A stretch of DNA of 64,000 nucleotides from Pseudomonas sp. MM223 (GCA_947090765.1 OX352322.1:1321501-1385500), one strand, 5' to 3'; counted from the first letter of the stretch, positions 9,084 to 19,988 are shown. Notes: a model not told the origin generated them from the letters alone. A program made the numbers and translations.

Positions 9084-9818
9084 ATGAGTTTTATCGATAA
9101 GGAAATGATCAAGGCTATTGGAGATTTTCCACATCAGCGTGGAAACTACGACATCGAAAATTATTTGTATGGTTTTGATGGGAAGGTCAACCCCGGCTGT
9201 TGGGTCATGGGCGATACGGTATATGGTGACATGTTTCTCGTAAACCAGAACTGGGGCACCTACTCTACGCCGATGCTGGCCTATCTCGAGTACTTGGGGA
9301 TGGCGCGTGTTCCCAGCAGCGTGACGCATACTGAAGAAGTGTCCACGGTAGAAGGGTACAGCCGTTCATTCAGCTCGTCTTTGGAGACAGAGGTCAATTT
9401 GGGGGCGGGTTTTCTGGGGAGCGTGATTGGTGGAAAATTGACCTCCAGTATGACGGAAGGGGTCAGCCACTCAAGTACCAAGTCCCGAAAGGTTGAGATG
9501 GAAGGGCCGGGTATTTTCCATTTTTATCAGATGCACATGGTCTATGCCCATTGTGTTACAGGTGCTGGGCATTTTGCAGACTTCTTCAAGTACGCAAAAA
9601 CAAAAATCTACGCGAAGCAAGACAGGGAAGACCTTTGTATCCTCACTTCCATTGCTACCGATTCGGTCATCACGGTGGCCGCTGAGAATTCGGTCAAGCC
9701 GCTAGGTTGGGATGAAATCCAGGAAGCAGCCTTGATGCAAGGGCATGACTTCCCGGGAAATAGCGGCAGGTGGGTATTCAATTACAAAGCCTACTTCACA
9801 CCCGGTAATCGCTACTAA
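9084..9818 (+). CDS. Monalysin-like beta-pore-forming toxin (gene B)
   Basis: The protein has 244 residues and starts at ATG 9084 behind a good ctggagg site, 22 bases after gene A, so the two are likely one operon. From memory of P. entomophila monalysin, the shared pattern is GCWVxGxTVYGD (about 38-49), QNWGTY (55-60), P-x-x-AYL-x-Y, a central Ser/Thr-rich amphipathic stretch (about 80-140) where the transmembrane hairpin would form, GPGxFxxYQxxxVYAH (141-156), PLxWDxxQ (206-213), and a C-terminal NSGxxxF...Y-x-x-P-x-x-RY. No signal peptide is seen. The N-terminus is only about 20 residues ahead of the conserved core, shorter than the cleavable pro-region I recall in monalysin. Gene B should bind and perforate host-cell membranes; this is inferred from homology. 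Confidence 0.75.
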   Translation: MSFIDKEMIKAIGDFPHQRGNYDIENYLYGFDGKVNPGCWVMGDTVYGDMFLVNQNWGTYSTPMLAYLEYLGMARVPSSVTHTEEVSTVEGYSRSFSSSLETEVNLGAGFLGSVIGGKLTSSMTEGVSHSSTKSRKVEMEGPGIFHFYQMHMVYAHCVTGAGHFADFFKYAKTKIYAKQDREDLCILTSIATDSVITVAAENSVKPLGWDEIQEAALMQGHDFPGNSGRWVFNYKAYFTPGNRY

Positions 9819-9828
9819 ACTCGGGCAC

Positions 9829-9859
9829 AAAAAAACCGCATCGTGGATGCGGTTTTTTT
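9829..9859. terminator. Bidirectional terminator between the toxin-like pair and leuA
   Basis: A7, a CCGCATC / GATGCGG stem with a 3-base loop (9836-9852) and T7 form a symmetric terminator usable from both strands. It serves the convergent gene B (+) and leuA (-). Confidence 0.9.
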
Positions 9860-9872
9860 GTGGGTGGAACGA

Positions 9873-11546
9873 TCAGGCCGCTTTGGCTTCTTGCTGGCTC
9901 AGCGAACGGTTCAGTGCGCTGAACAGTGCTTTGAAGCTGGCGGTGGTGATGTTCTCATCAATGCCCACACCGTGTACCGGGCGGCCACCGGCCACACGCA
10001 GTTCAATGTAGGCTGCTGCCTTGGCGTTGGTGCCCGCGCCAATGGCGTGCTCGTTGTAGTCCATGATTTCCACGGCAATTGGCAGGCCGGCGACCAGTGC
10101 TTCCAGGGCGCCGTTGCCCTTGCCGCGCCAGTGCAGGGTGGCTTCGCCTTCACCAGCCACTTCCACTTCCACGGCGCTGTGGCCGTTTTCTTCCTGCAGG
10201 CGATGGCTGACCAGTGCGTACGGCGCGTTGGCCTGGAGGTATTCCTTGTGCAGCAGGCTGTAGATCTGCTGGGCGGTCATTTCCAGGCCCAGGCGGTCGG
10301 TTTCACCCTGCACCACCTGGCTGAACTCGATCTGCATGCGGCGTGGCAGGCTGATGCCGTATTCCTGTTCGAGCAGGTAGGTGATGCCACCTTTGCCCGA
10401 CTGGCTGTTGACGCGGATCACCGCCTCGTAGCTGCGGCCGATGTCGGCTGGGTCGATCGGCAGGTACGGCACTTCCCACCGTTCGCCTTCTTGCTGCTTG
10501 GCGAAGCCTTTGCGGATGGCATCCTGGTGCGAGCCGGAGAAGGCGGTATGGACCAGGTCGCCCACGTACGGGTGGCGTGGGTGCACCGGCAACTGGTTGC
10601 ACTCTTCGACCACCTTGCGCACGCCGTCGATGTCGGAGAAGTCCAACAGCGGGTCGATGCCTTGGGTGTAAAGGTTCAGTGCCAGGGTCACCAGGTCGAC
10701 GTTACCCGTACGTTCGCCGTTGCCGAACAGGCAGCCTTCGGCACGGTCGGCACCGGCCATCAGGCCCAGTTCGGTGGCGGCGATGCCGGTGCCGCGATCG
10801 TTGTGGCAGTGCAGGCTGATGATCACGCTGTCACGGCGGCTGACATTGCGGCAGAACCATTCGATCTGGTCGGCGTAGATGTTCGGCGTGGACACTTCCA
10901 CGGTGGCCGGCAGGTTGAGGATGATCTTGTGCTCAGGCGTCGGGTTCCACACTTCGATGACCGCGTCGCACACTTCCTTGGCGAACTCCATTTCGGTGGC
11001 GCTGAAGGTTTCGGGCGAGTACTGGAAGGTCCACTGGGTTTCTGGCTGCTGGGCAGCGTACTTGACGAACAGCTTGGCCGCGTTCACCGCGATGTCCTTC
11101 ACGCCTTGCTTGTCCTGGTTGAAGACAATGCGGCGGAACGACGGGCTGGTGGCGTTGTACAGGTGGACGATGGCCTTCTTCGCACCGCGCAGCGACTCGA
11201 AGGTGCGGGCGATGAGGTCTTCACGGGCCTGGGTGAGCACCTGGATGGTGGTGTCGTCCGGGATGTGGCCGTCTTCGATCAGGGTACGCACGAAGTCAAA
11301 GTCGGTTTGCGAGGCAGACGGGAACGAGGCTTCGATTTCCTTCACGCCTACCTGCACCAAGGTCTTCCAGAAGCGCAGTTTCTTCTCCGAATCCATCGGC
11401 TCGATCAGCGACTGGTTGCCATCACGCAGGTCGGAGCTGCACCAGATCGGCGCGGCGGTGATGGTCTTCGACGGCCAGGTACGGTCGGGCAGGTCGATGG
11501 TCGGGAAAGCGCGGTACTTCTTCGAAGGGTCTTTGAGCATGGTCAT
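9873..11546 (-). CDS. leuA: 2-isopropylmalate synthase
   Basis: Commits 2-ketoisovalerate plus acetyl-CoA to leucine synthesis. The 557-residue protein is the long LeuA form. The N-terminal TIM barrel has the DGNQSL metal/substrate motif (about 42-47) and the metal-binding HCHND segment. The C-terminal part is the LeuA dimerisation/leucine-feedback domain, with [17 protein letters not shown] and VHGVGID motifs. Start ATG 11546 has AAAGGA about 8 bases upstream. A leucine-rich leader peptide lies 76 bases further upstream, pointing to attenuation control. In P. putida KT2440 this gene directly neighbours eda as I recall, so the toxin-like pair looks inserted between them. Confidence 0.96.
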   Translation of the reverse strand: MTMLKDPSKKYRAFPTIDLPDRTWPSKTITAAPIWCSSDLRDGNQSLIEPMDSEKKLRFWKTLVQVGVKEIEASFPSASQTDFDFVRTLIEDGHIPDDTTIQVLTQAREDLIARTFESLRGAKKAIVHLYNATSPSFRRIVFNQDKQGVKDIAVNAAKLFVKYAAQQPETQWTFQYSPETFSATEMEFAKEVCDAVIEVWNPTPEHKIILNLPATVEVSTPNIYADQIEWFCRNVSRRDSVIISLHCHNDRGTGIAATELGLMAGADRAEGCLFGNGERTGNVDLVTLALNLYTQGIDPLLDFSDIDGVRKVVEECNQLPVHPRHPYVGDLVHTAFSGSHQDAIRKGFAKQQEGERWEVPYLPIDPADIGRSYEAVIRVNSQSGKGGITYLLEQEYGISLPRRMQIEFSQVVQGETDRLGLEMTAQQIYSLLHKEYLQANAPYALVSHRLQEENGHSAVEVEVAGEGEATLHWRGKGNGALEALVAGLPIAVEIMDYNEHAIGAGTNAKAAAYIELRVAGGRPVHGVGIDENITTASFKALFSALNRSLSQQEAKAA

Positions 11547-11622
11547 GGAAGCAATCCTTTTGTGTGCGGCCGAGATCGGGCCTGCCGAGCAATAACGAGA
11601 TGAGAAGGCGAGGCGACGCGAT

Positions 11623-11700
11623 TCAGCCTGGTAGTCGGGCGCTGACCAGGCAGAGGCTGCGATGTTGTCGGAGCAGGATGAGGGTGCTGAAGGTTTTCAT
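11623..11700 (-). CDS. leuL: leuA leader peptide (putative attenuator)
   Basis: A 25-codon ORF starting at ATG 11700 and ending with TGA at 11623-11625, 76 bases upstream of leuA on the same strand. Six of 25 residues are leucine (7, 9, 10, 16, 18, 23), including L-I-L-L, which is what an attenuator that senses charged leucyl-tRNA would use. It sits at the distance expected for a leader. I do not see a classical GC hairpin plus T-run between its stop and leuA, so the mechanism could differ from the enteric model. Confidence 0.6.
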   Translation of the reverse strand: MKTFSTLILLRQHRSLCLVSARLPG

Positions 11701-11880
11701 GCCTTCAAACTTAACCAGTGAGATGGGGGATGGCAAGCGTTCGGGGAAAATTGAGAGGAATGCTTAAAAAAAGCTTCTAGGCGAGATTTTATGGCTTAGG
11801 TTCTTTGGGCGCTTCTTGATTCTTGCGCGGTATTTTTCGAAGGCGCAACCCATGGCATTTGATGCTGGCCGTGCTGGCCT

Positions 11881-11965
11881 CATCGCCGGCAAGCCAGCTC
11901 CCACAGGATTGCCACAGGTCTTGAGCCCTGTGCAGGGCATGTGGGAGCCTGGCTTGCCGGCGATG
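11881..11965. repeat. REP pair (CATCGCCGGCAAGCC family)
   Basis: Inverted copies of the CATCGCCGGCAAGCCAGCTC element face each other around a ~30-base loop. The same family recurs at 26595, 31062 and 56225. The right arm reads GGGAGCCTGGC where the sister copies at 26595 and 31062 read GGGAGCTGGC. Confidence 0.88.
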
Positions 11966-11979
11966 CAGGCGGTGCGGTC

Positions 11980-12807
11980 TCAGGGCTGGAACGCACCAAT
12001 GAAAATGGCCGGGTCCACCCGCGCATCGTTCAGGCTGACGTTCCAGTGCATGTGCGGCCCGGTTGCCCGCCCGGTCGAGCCCACGCGCCCGACCACCTCG
12101 CCACGGCGCAGTTGCTGCCCGACTTGCACGTCGATCTTGGACATGTGGCAGAACATGCTGATAAAGCCTTGGCCATGGTCGACGAACACCGTGCGGCCGT
12201 TGAAGAAGTAGTCCCCCACCAAAATCACCTTGCCATTGGCCGGTGTCTTGATCGGCGTGCCCGCGGGCACCGCGAAGTCCAGCCCGGCATGCGGGTTGCG
12301 CTCTTCACCGTTGAAGAAGCGGCGCACGCCAAACTTGCTCGACAGCGGCCCGTTGACCGGTTTGTCGAGGATCAGGTTGCTCGGCAGGGCTGGGCTGAAG
12401 CTGCGGTAGGCCTTGATCTGCTCGGCCAGTTCGCGGTCGATGCGTTTGAGGTCGGCCGGGTTCGGGTTGACCTGGCGGGTGTTTTTCAGGGTGATGCGCT
12501 GTTCGGGGTACTTCTTGCTCTTGACGCTGAAGGGCAGGGTGCGGCCGCCCTGGTTCAGCACTGCAGTGCCGGGCTTCTGGGTCAGCGGGATACCGACAAT
12601 GGCCAGCCAGTTGTCCTGTTCTTTCACCACCAGCACTGGCTTGCCGTCGAAACGGGCGCTGGGCGCGCTGGTAGCCGGGCCCAGATCAACCACCGCCACG
12701 CCACCAGGCACTGGTTTGTTCAGGGTGCGGGTGATGTAGCTGGCCTGGGCGCCGCCGGCCAGCAGCAACAGGGAAAGGGCAAGCAGGGGCGCGAACAGGC
12801 GGGGCAT
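11980..12807 (-). CDS. M23-family (LytM-type) metallopeptidase, periplasmic
   Basis: Putative peptidoglycan endopeptidase or regulator of cell-wall hydrolysis. Of 275 residues, 1-22 form a signal peptide (hydrophobic Leu-rich core, AQAS cleavage region). The middle has an Ig-like beta region often found before M23 domains. The C-terminal LytM domain carries zinc-ligand motifs: N-P-H-A-G-L-D-F (first H-x3-D) and G-P-H-M-H-W-N (HxH). All ligands are present, so it should be active. It lies 3 bases after the xseA stop on the same strand, suggesting co-transcription. Confidence 0.92.
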   Translation of the reverse strand: MPRLFAPLLALSLLLLAGGAQASYITRTLNKPVPGGVAVVDLGPATSAPSARFDGKPVLVVKEQDNWLAIVGIPLTQKPGTAVLNQGGRTLPFSVKSKKYPEQRITLKNTRQVNPNPADLKRIDRELAEQIKAYRSFSPALPSNLILDKPVNGPLSSKFGVRRFFNGEERNPHAGLDFAVPAGTPIKTPANGKVILVGDYFFNGRTVFVDHGQGFISMFCHMSKIDVQVGQQLRRGEVVGRVGSTGRATGPHMHWNVSLNDARVDPAIFIGAFQP

Positions 12808-12810
12808 GTG

Positions 12811-14191
12811 TCAGTCCAGTAGTGAGAGGGTGACCGGGGTCAGGTGGTTGTCTTCGACCCGCACCAGCAACTCGCCTTCGTTCAGGCGGGCAGTGAGGCG
12901 CTGGCCGTTGCGGGTCTGTTCGGCGCTGCGGATGGCTTGGCCCTGTTCGTCCAGCAGGATGCTGTAGCCGCGGGCGAGGGTGGCCAGCGGGCTGACCACT
13001 TGCAGGGTTTGCAGTTGGGCCTGGAAGCGTTGGCGGCGGTCCTTGAGCACGTCACGCATGGCCCTCGGCAGGCGCTCGGCCAGGCTGTCCAGGCGCTGGC
13101 TCAGCAGTTTCAGGTGACGCCCCGGGTGCTGCGCGGCCAGGCGGGTGTCCATGCGTGCCAGGCGCTCGCGGCGCTGGTTGAGGCTGAGCATGAAGGCGCG
13201 GCGCAGGCGCATGTCCAGGTCGTCCAGGCGCTGGGCTTGCTGACGCAGGCGCTCGCCCGGGTGGCGCAGGCGCTGGGTCAGGGACTCCAGGCGCAGGCGG
13301 TCATGGGTCAGACGGTTTTGCATGCGCAACAGCAGGCGCCGTTGCAGGCCGTCCAGGCGTTGCTGCAAACCACTGTTGTCGGGGGCCAGCAACTCGGCGG
13401 CAGCAGACGGCGTGGGTGCGCGCACATCGGCGACGAAGTCGCTGATCGACACGTCGGTTTCATGGCCCACGGCGCTGACAATCGGCGTGACACAGGCGGC
13501 CACGGCACGCGCCACGGCTTCTTCGTTGAAGCACCAAAGGTCTTCCAGCGAGCCACCACCCCGGGCCAGGATCAGTGCGTCGAAACCAAGGCTGTCGGCC
13601 AGGCGAATGGCGCGCACGATCTGCGCGATGGCTTCGCGGCCCTGTACCGCAGTGGGGATCAGGTTCAGTTCTACCTGTGGGGCACGGCGGCCGAACACGC
13701 TGATGATGTCGCGGATCACAGCCCCCGTAGGCGAGCCTGATGATGCCGATACGTTGAGGGTGGGCCGGTAGCGGTTTTTTGCGTTCGGCGCTGAACAGCC
13801 CCTCGGCACTGAGCTTTTCCTTCAATGCCTCGAAGGCCAGGCGCAATGCGCCGTCACCGGCCGGCTCGACGGTGTCGAGAATCAGCTGGTAGTCGCCACG
13901 CCCTTCAAACAGCGAAACCTTGCCGCGTACCCGCACCGCCAGGCCGTCGCGCAGGGCCTGGCGCACCCGTGTGGCGTTCTGCCGGAACAGCGCACAACGC
14001 ACCTGGGCGCCGCTGTCCTTGAGGGTGAAGTACATGTGGCCGGACGCCGGGCGGGCGAGGTTGGAGATTTCGCCTTCCACCCAGACGCTGCGGAACACGT
14101 CTTCCAGCAGCACGCGGGCGCGGCCATTGAGTTGGCTGACGGTAAGGACCTCACGGTCTAGGCCGAGTCGTTCGAAGGGGTCTTTGATCAT
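12811..14191 (-). CDS. xseA: Exodeoxyribonuclease VII large subunit (one-base frameshift as read)
   Basis: Large catalytic subunit of ExoVII, which degrades single-stranded DNA in mismatch repair and recombination. The N-terminal part ([13 protein letters not shown]-fold, [21 protein letters not shown]) runs from ATG 14191 to about 13737. The rest ([25 protein letters not shown], long coiled coil) continues in another frame. An extra C at 13736/13737 (GAGCCTG where GAGCTG keeps the frame) explains the break. Removing it gives 459 residues, the normal length, with no lost sequence. Both halves are well conserved, so I read this as a sequencing error, not a pseudogene. Confidence 0.9.
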
Positions 14192-14262
14192 GGCAGGCAT
14201 CATAAAGGACATCGGCCCCGGTTGTCTGTGCCAGCCCTGTCACCGGACTTGTCGCGTCCCTT

Positions 14263-14354
14263 GTAGGAGCAGCCTTGTGCTGCGAAGAGGCCGGTAGGGC
14301 AAAAGACCATCTTCGTCTGCAATGGCCTCTTCGCAGCACAAGGCTGCTCCTACC
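14263..14354. repeat. REP pair (GTAGGAGCAGCCTTGTGCTGCG family)
   Basis: Two inverted copies of a ~30-base element (GTAGGAGCAGCCTTGTGCTG, then CGAAGAGGCC) lie between xseA and the LysR gene, on the 5' side of xseA and the 3' side of the LysR gene. The same family recurs at 43736 inside the T2SS operon. Confidence 0.88.
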
Positions 14355-14386
14355 GGGTGATGCGGTTGCTTCCACAAGTCTCAGTT

Positions 14387-15259
14387 CTACATGGCCGCCA
14401 CAAACTGCCGTGCCATCTGCCCTGCATCACGGCGGCAGGCCAGCGCCACTGTGCTCTGGCAATCACCTTCCAGCGCCACGAAACTGACTGTAGCCGGTGC
14501 AATCTCCCGCATGCACTCCGGCAACAACGCCACCCCGAACCCCGCCTGAATCAGCTGCAATTGCGTCGTCTTGCGTGACAGTACCTGCGCCGCCTGCGGA
14601 AAAAAGCCTGCCTCCATGCATAACGACGCCGACAGATAGCTCAGCCCACCGCGGTCCCGGTGTGGAATGGAAATGAAGCGTTCTTCCCGCAATTGCTCCA
14701 GTTCCACCCGTGACGCGCCAGCCAAGGGGTGCCCGGCAGCGACCGCCAGCAACAAGGGTTCGCTGAACAGTTCATGCAGCACCACGCCTTCGTGCTGGCG
14801 AAGCACCGGCAAGCGCAACAAGCCGATATCCAGCCGCCCGGCAGCGATATCTTCCAGCTGTGCCTCCGATGACTGCTGCGCAATCTCCAGCGAAACCCCC
14901 GGGTTGTCCCATAGGTAATTGCCCAGGCGAGCCAGCAGCGTGCCGGTCAGCGGCACGGTACTGGAATGGTTCAGGCGCAGGCTGCCTTGCAGCCCCAGGC
15001 CAATGTCACGGGTCATCCGCTCAGCCTGTGCCAGGTCGGCCAGCAGGCGCCGTGAGCGTTCCAGAAAGGCCTGGCCGGCCAGTGTCAGGCGTGGCAGGCG
15101 CGCGGTACGCTCGAACAGCGGCGTCCCAAGTTGCTGCTCTAGCTCCTTGATCTGCCGGCTTAGCGCTGACTGGGCGATGTACAGCCGTTCGGCAGCAGCG
15201 CTAAAACTGCCGCACTCGGCGATTTCCACGAAGTAACGCAACTGGCGGATTGACGTCAT
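14387..15259 (-). CDS. LysR-family transcriptional regulator
   Basis: A 290-residue LTTR: N-terminal winged helix-turn-helix (IRQLRYFVEIAECGSFSAAAERL, helix around residues 18-40, written here in two overlapping parts: IRQLRYFVEIAEC and GSFSAAAERL), then a periplasmic-binding-protein-like effector domain. It is divergent from a TauE/SafE exporter gene, with 97 bases between starts. LysR regulators often control the divergent gene, so it probably regulates that exporter. The effector is unknown. Confidence 0.9.
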   Translation of the reverse strand: MTSIRQLRYFVEIAECGSFSAAAERLYIAQSALSRQIKELEQQLGTPLFERTARLPRLTLAGQAFLERSRRLLADLAQAERMTRDIGLGLQGSLRLNHSSTVPLTGTLLARLGNYLWDNPGVSLEIAQQSSEAQLEDIAAGRLDIGLLRLPVLRQHEGVVLHELFSEPLLLAVAAGHPLAGASRVELEQLREERFISIPHRDRGGLSYLSASLCMEAGFFPQAAQVLSRKTTQLQLIQAGFGVALLPECMREIAPATVSFVALEGDCQSTVALACRRDAGQMARQFVAAM

Positions 15260-15356
15260 GTCATGCCTTTTCGAGATGGCTGTGGGGATAAAGCCATATT
15301 AGTCGGCATGGCTCATCGCTGGCTAACCTTGGGCTGTCTTCCCAGGAAGTGCTGCC

Positions 15357-16112
15357 ATGCTTGCCCAACTGTCATTTTCCGGCCTCGACTGGCTGCCCAT
15401 CCTGCTGGGTGTCGGTGTTGCCTACATCGTCTTTGGCATTGCCGGTTTCGGTACCGCGCTGGTGGCCGGGCCGGTACTGATCCATTTCATGCCGTTGTCA
15501 CGCATCATTCCGCTGTTGGTGTTGCTGGACTTCGTTGCCGCGTTCGGCAACCTGCTGCCGTCGCGCCGGGACGTGGTGCGCAGCGAGTTGCTGCGGCTAT
15601 TGCCATTCATGGCCTTGGGCTGCACGTTGGGCGTGGTGTTCCTGCTGCAACTGAAGTCCGACCTGTTGCTGCTGTTGATGGGCGTGTTCGTGACCGCCTA
15701 TGCGTTATACGGGCTGGCAGTGAAGGTGCGGCCGACCCGTTTGTCGGGCTTTTGGGCGATGCCGATGGGCACGGCAGGCGGGTTGTTCGGGGCGTTGTTC
15801 GGCAGTGGCGGGTTTCTTTATGCCCTTTACCTGAGCGCACGGCTGGAGGTAAAGGAACAGGTGCGCGCCACCCAGAGCGCGCTGATCAGTTGCAGTACGG
15901 TTGTGCGCCTGTCGCTGTTCCTGATCGCCGGTGTCTATGCCGACCAAAGCCTGCTGCTGCTCGCCGCCTGCTTGCTGCCCGTGATGTTCGTCGGCCTCTG
16001 GGTGGGGCGCCGGCTGACCAACCGGCTGTCCCGTGAAGCCTTTGTACGCCTGGTTACCTGGTTGGTACTGGCCAGCGGCCTGGCGCTGATTGGTCGCTAC
16101 CTGGCGGGTTGA
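15357..16112 (+). CDS. TauE/SafE-family sulfite/organic-anion exporter (DUF81)
   Basis: A 251-residue membrane protein with about eight hydrophobic segments. It has the two-repeat TauE/SafE look: G-V-A-Y-I-V-F-G-I-A-G-F-G near residues 20-32 and the second-half glycine motif G-T-A-G-G-L-F-G-A-L-F-G (about 138-149). The family moves sulfite, sulfoacetate or other small anions; the substrate here is not shown. The ATG at 15357 has aggaag about 7 bases upstream. Divergent from the LysR gene, which is its likely regulator. Confidence 0.87.
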   Translation: MLAQLSFSGLDWLPILLGVGVAYIVFGIAGFGTALVAGPVLIHFMPLSRIIPLLVLLDFVAAFGNLLPSRRDVVRSELLRLLPFMALGCTLGVVFLLQLKSDLLLLLMGVFVTAYALYGLAVKVRPTRLSGFWAMPMGTAGGLFGALFGSGGFLYALYLSARLEVKEQVRATQSALISCSTVVRLSLFLIAGVYADQSLLLLAACLLPVMFVGLWVGRRLTNRLSREAFVRLVTWLVLASGLALIGRYLAG

Positions 16113-16159
16113 GCGGTAGAATTGCGTCATTACCGCAGTTTTTCAGGTTTTTCCTGTTC

Positions 16160-16714
16160 ATGAACACCCAGAGCATCATCGTTCCCAAGCTGTCCACTGT
16201 CCCTGTGCATGAAGCCCGTGCCCGCGCCATTCTGCGTTGGCTGGTGCGCGAGAAGGTCGTCGAGGAGCAACTCACTACCTGTGGTCGCACCGGTAATCGC
16301 ATGGGGCATGCGCTGGCCGCCGGGGCACGCAAAGTGGCCCTGCACCCCGAAAAACTGCCCTTCGACCAACAGGTCAATGGCATGGAGGTGGTGCTCAAGC
16401 GCTGCATCTATACCCCGACCGATGGCTTCCTCGAAGAAGCCGGGTGCCCGGAATGCCGGCGCGAGGTAGGCGAGCCGCTGTTCGAAAGCCTGGAAGAGTG
16501 GATGCCCGGCGTCAGTGACAACTTCACCTGCCCGCTGTGCGGCTTCGAAGATGACATCAATGGCTTCATTTACCTGCAGCCATGTGCCTTTTCCAACCTG
16601 GGGTTCATCTTCAACAACTGGGGCGAGGCCGGGTTCACCCAGGCCTTTCTCGACAGCTTCGCCGACTGGCTCGACCAGCCGGTGACCGTGGTACAGGTAA
16701 GCTGCAAGCCCTAA
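16160..16714 (+). CDS. Conserved hypothetical protein with paired Cys motifs
   Basis: The protein has 184 residues starting at MNTQSIIVP. I do not recognise a named domain. The second half has CPEC and CPLC pairs (GCPECRREVG and FTCPLCGFED, about 40 residues apart), which suggests a zinc ribbon or rubredoxin-like metal site. Flanking aromatic- and acid-rich segments are consistent with a soluble cytoplasmic protein. It stands alone between the TauE-like gene and guaB. Function unknown. Confidence 0.75.
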   Translation: MNTQSIIVPKLSTVPVHEARARAILRWLVREKVVEEQLTTCGRTGNRMGHALAAGARKVALHPEKLPFDQQVNGMEVVLKRCIYTPTDGFLEEAGCPECRREVGEPLFESLEEWMPGVSDNFTCPLCGFEDDINGFIYLQPCAFSNLGFIFNNWGEAGFTQAFLDSFADWLDQPVTVVQVSCKP

Positions 16715-16790
16715 GCCGCAAGCTTCAAGAAAAAGCAGTCCATTAGCCGTACGATTTCTTGTGGCTTGCCGCTTGTAACTTGAAGCTTGA
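16715..16790. repeat. Inverted repeat of the GCAAGCTxCAAG family upstream of guaB
   Basis: GCCGCAAGCTTCAAG and its imperfect inverse (CTTGTGGCTTGCCGCTTGTAA...CTTGAAGCTT, shown in part) can pair across a short loop. A related copy occurs at 59980-60070 upstream of ffh. It lies just before the guaB promoter. Confidence 0.7.
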
Positions 16791-18332
<1,542 letters not shown>

Positions 18333-18353
18333 GGCTTCCAGCAATATCAGCAT

Positions 18354-18377
18354 GCGGGGCTGTTACGACAGCCCCGC
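18354..18377 (+). other. Intercistronic hairpin between guaB and guaA
   Basis: A perfect 10-bp stem GCGGGGCTGT / ACAGCCCCGC with a 4-base loop, without a following T-run. It is therefore more likely an mRNA-processing or stability element than a terminator. Confidence 0.55.
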
Positions 18378-18410
18378 GTCGTTTCCGATTTCCACTGACG
18401 AGATTGAGTC

Positions 18411-19988
18411 ATGGCCCTCGACATTCACGCTCACCGCATCCTGATCCTCGATTTCGGTTCCCAGTACACCCAGCTGATCGCCCGCCGCGTGCGCGAAATC
18501 GGCGTGTACTGCGAACTGCACCCGTTCGACATGGACGATGAAGCGATCCGCGAATTCAACCCGCGCGGCATTATCCTCGCCGGCGGCCCCGAGTCGGTCC
18601 ACGAAGCCAACAGCCCACGCGCCCCGCAGGCCGTGTTCGACCTGAACGTGCCAGTGCTGGGCATCTGCTACGGCATGCAGACCATGGCCGAACAGATGGG
18701 CGGCAAGGTTGAAGGTTCCGACCTGCGTGAGTTCGGTTATGCCCGCGTAGACGTAGTCGGCAAGAGCCGCCTGCTCGACGGCATTGAAGACCACGTTGAC
18801 GACGACGGCGTGCTGGGCCTGGACGTGTGGATGAGCCACGGCGACAAGGTCACCCAGATGCCGGGCAACTTCAACATCCTGGCAAGCACCCCAAGCTGCC
18901 CGATCGCCGGCATGTACGACGACACCCGCGGCTACTACGGCGTGCAGTTCCACCCGGAAGTGACCCACACCAAGCAGGGCGGTCGCATCCTGTCCCGCTT
19001 CGTGCAGGACATCTGCGGCTGTGAAGCCCTGTGGACTGCGTCCAACATCGTTGAAGACGCCATCGCCCAGGTACGCGCTCAAGTCGGTTCGGCCAACGTC
19101 CTGCTGGGCCTGTCCGGCGGCGTCGACAGCTCGGTGGTTGCCGCACTGCTGCACCGCGCCATCGGCGACCAGTTGACCTGCGTATTCGTCGACAACGGCC
19201 TGCTGCGCTTGCACGAAGGCGACCAGGTGATGGCCATGTTCAAAGAGAACATGGGCGTCAAGGTGATCCGCGCCGACGCTGAAAAGCAGTTCCTCGACAA
19301 CCTGGAAGGCGAAGCCGACCCGGAGAAGAAGCGCAAGATCATCGGCCGCACCTTCATCGACATCTTCGATGCCGAAGCCAGCAAGCTGGACAACATCCAG
19401 TTCCTCGCCCAAGGCACCATCTACCCGGACGTGATCGAGTCGGCTGGCGCAAAAAGCGGCAAGGCCCACGTGATCAAGTCGCACCACAACGTGGGTGGCC
19501 TGCCGGAGGAAATGAACCTCAAGCTGGTCGAGCCGCTGCGTGAACTGTTCAAGGACGAGGTGCGCAAGATCGGCCTGGAACTGGGCCTGCCGTACGACAT
19601 GGTCTACCGCCACCCGTTCCCGGGCCCGGGCCTGGGTGTGCGCATCCTGGGTGAAGTGAAGAAAGAGTACGCCGACATCCTGCGTCGCGCCGACCACATC
19701 TTCATCGAAGAACTGCGCAAGGCCGACTGGTACCACAAGACCAGCCAGGCGTTCGTGGTGTTCCAGCCGGTCAAGTCGGTTGGCGTCGTTGGCGACGGCC
19801 GTCGCTACGCCTGGGTCGTGGCCCTGCGTGCCGTCGAGACCGTGGACTTCATGACCGCGCGTTGGGCACACCTGCCATACGAGCTGCTGGAAACCGTCAG
19901 CGGCCGTATCATCAACGAAATCGACGGTATCTCGCGCGTTACTTACGACGTGTCGAGCAAGCCGCCGGCCACTATCGAGTGGGAATAA
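18411..19988 (+). CDS. guaA: GMP synthase (glutamine-hydrolysing)
   Basis: Converts XMP to GMP using glutamine and ATP. Of 525 residues, the N-terminal class I glutamine amidotransferase has the catalytic Cys in GICYGMQ (about residue 86) and its His/Glu in [11 protein letters not shown]. The ATP-pyrophosphatase domain has the P-loop [10 protein letters not shown] (about 233-242). The C-terminal dimerisation domain ends PPATIEWE, the conserved GuaA terminus. It is the second gene of guaBA and is followed by a terminator. Confidence 0.97.
   Translation: MALDIHAHRILILDFGSQYTQLIARRVREIGVYCELHPFDMDDEAIREFNPRGIILAGGPESVHEANSPRAPQAVFDLNVPVLGICYGMQTMAEQMGGKVEGSDLREFGYARVDVVGKSRLLDGIEDHVDDDGVLGLDVWMSHGDKVTQMPGNFNILASTPSCPIAGMYDDTRGYYGVQFHPEVTHTKQGGRILSRFVQDICGCEALWTASNIVEDAIAQVRAQVGSANVLLGLSGGVDSSVVAALLHRAIGDQLTCVFVDNGLLRLHEGDQVMAMFKENMGVKVIRADAEKQFLDNLEGEADPEKKRKIIGRTFIDIFDAEASKLDNIQFLAQGTIYPDVIESAGAKSGKAHVIKSHHNVGGLPEEMNLKLVEPLRELFKDEVRKIGLELGLPYDMVYRHPFPGPGLGVRILGEVKKEYADILRRADHIFIEELRKADWYHKTSQAFVVFQPVKSVGVVGDGRRYAWVVALRAVETVDFMTARWAHLPYELLETVSGRIINEIDGISRVTYDVSSKPPATIEWE

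Noticed and set aside
12811..14191. True inactivation of xseA (and likewise purL, mltF, phoX, gspI, gspN, vgrG)
   Set aside because: Both halves of each gene are well conserved, the repaired lengths are normal, and most indels share one motif. Eight independent recent mutations in 35 kb, one in purL, is much less likely than consensus error.
16715..16790. An insertion-sequence remnant upstream of guaB
   Set aside because: There is no transposase fragment or target duplication. A similar repeat upstream of ffh shows it is a small dispersed intergenic repeat.
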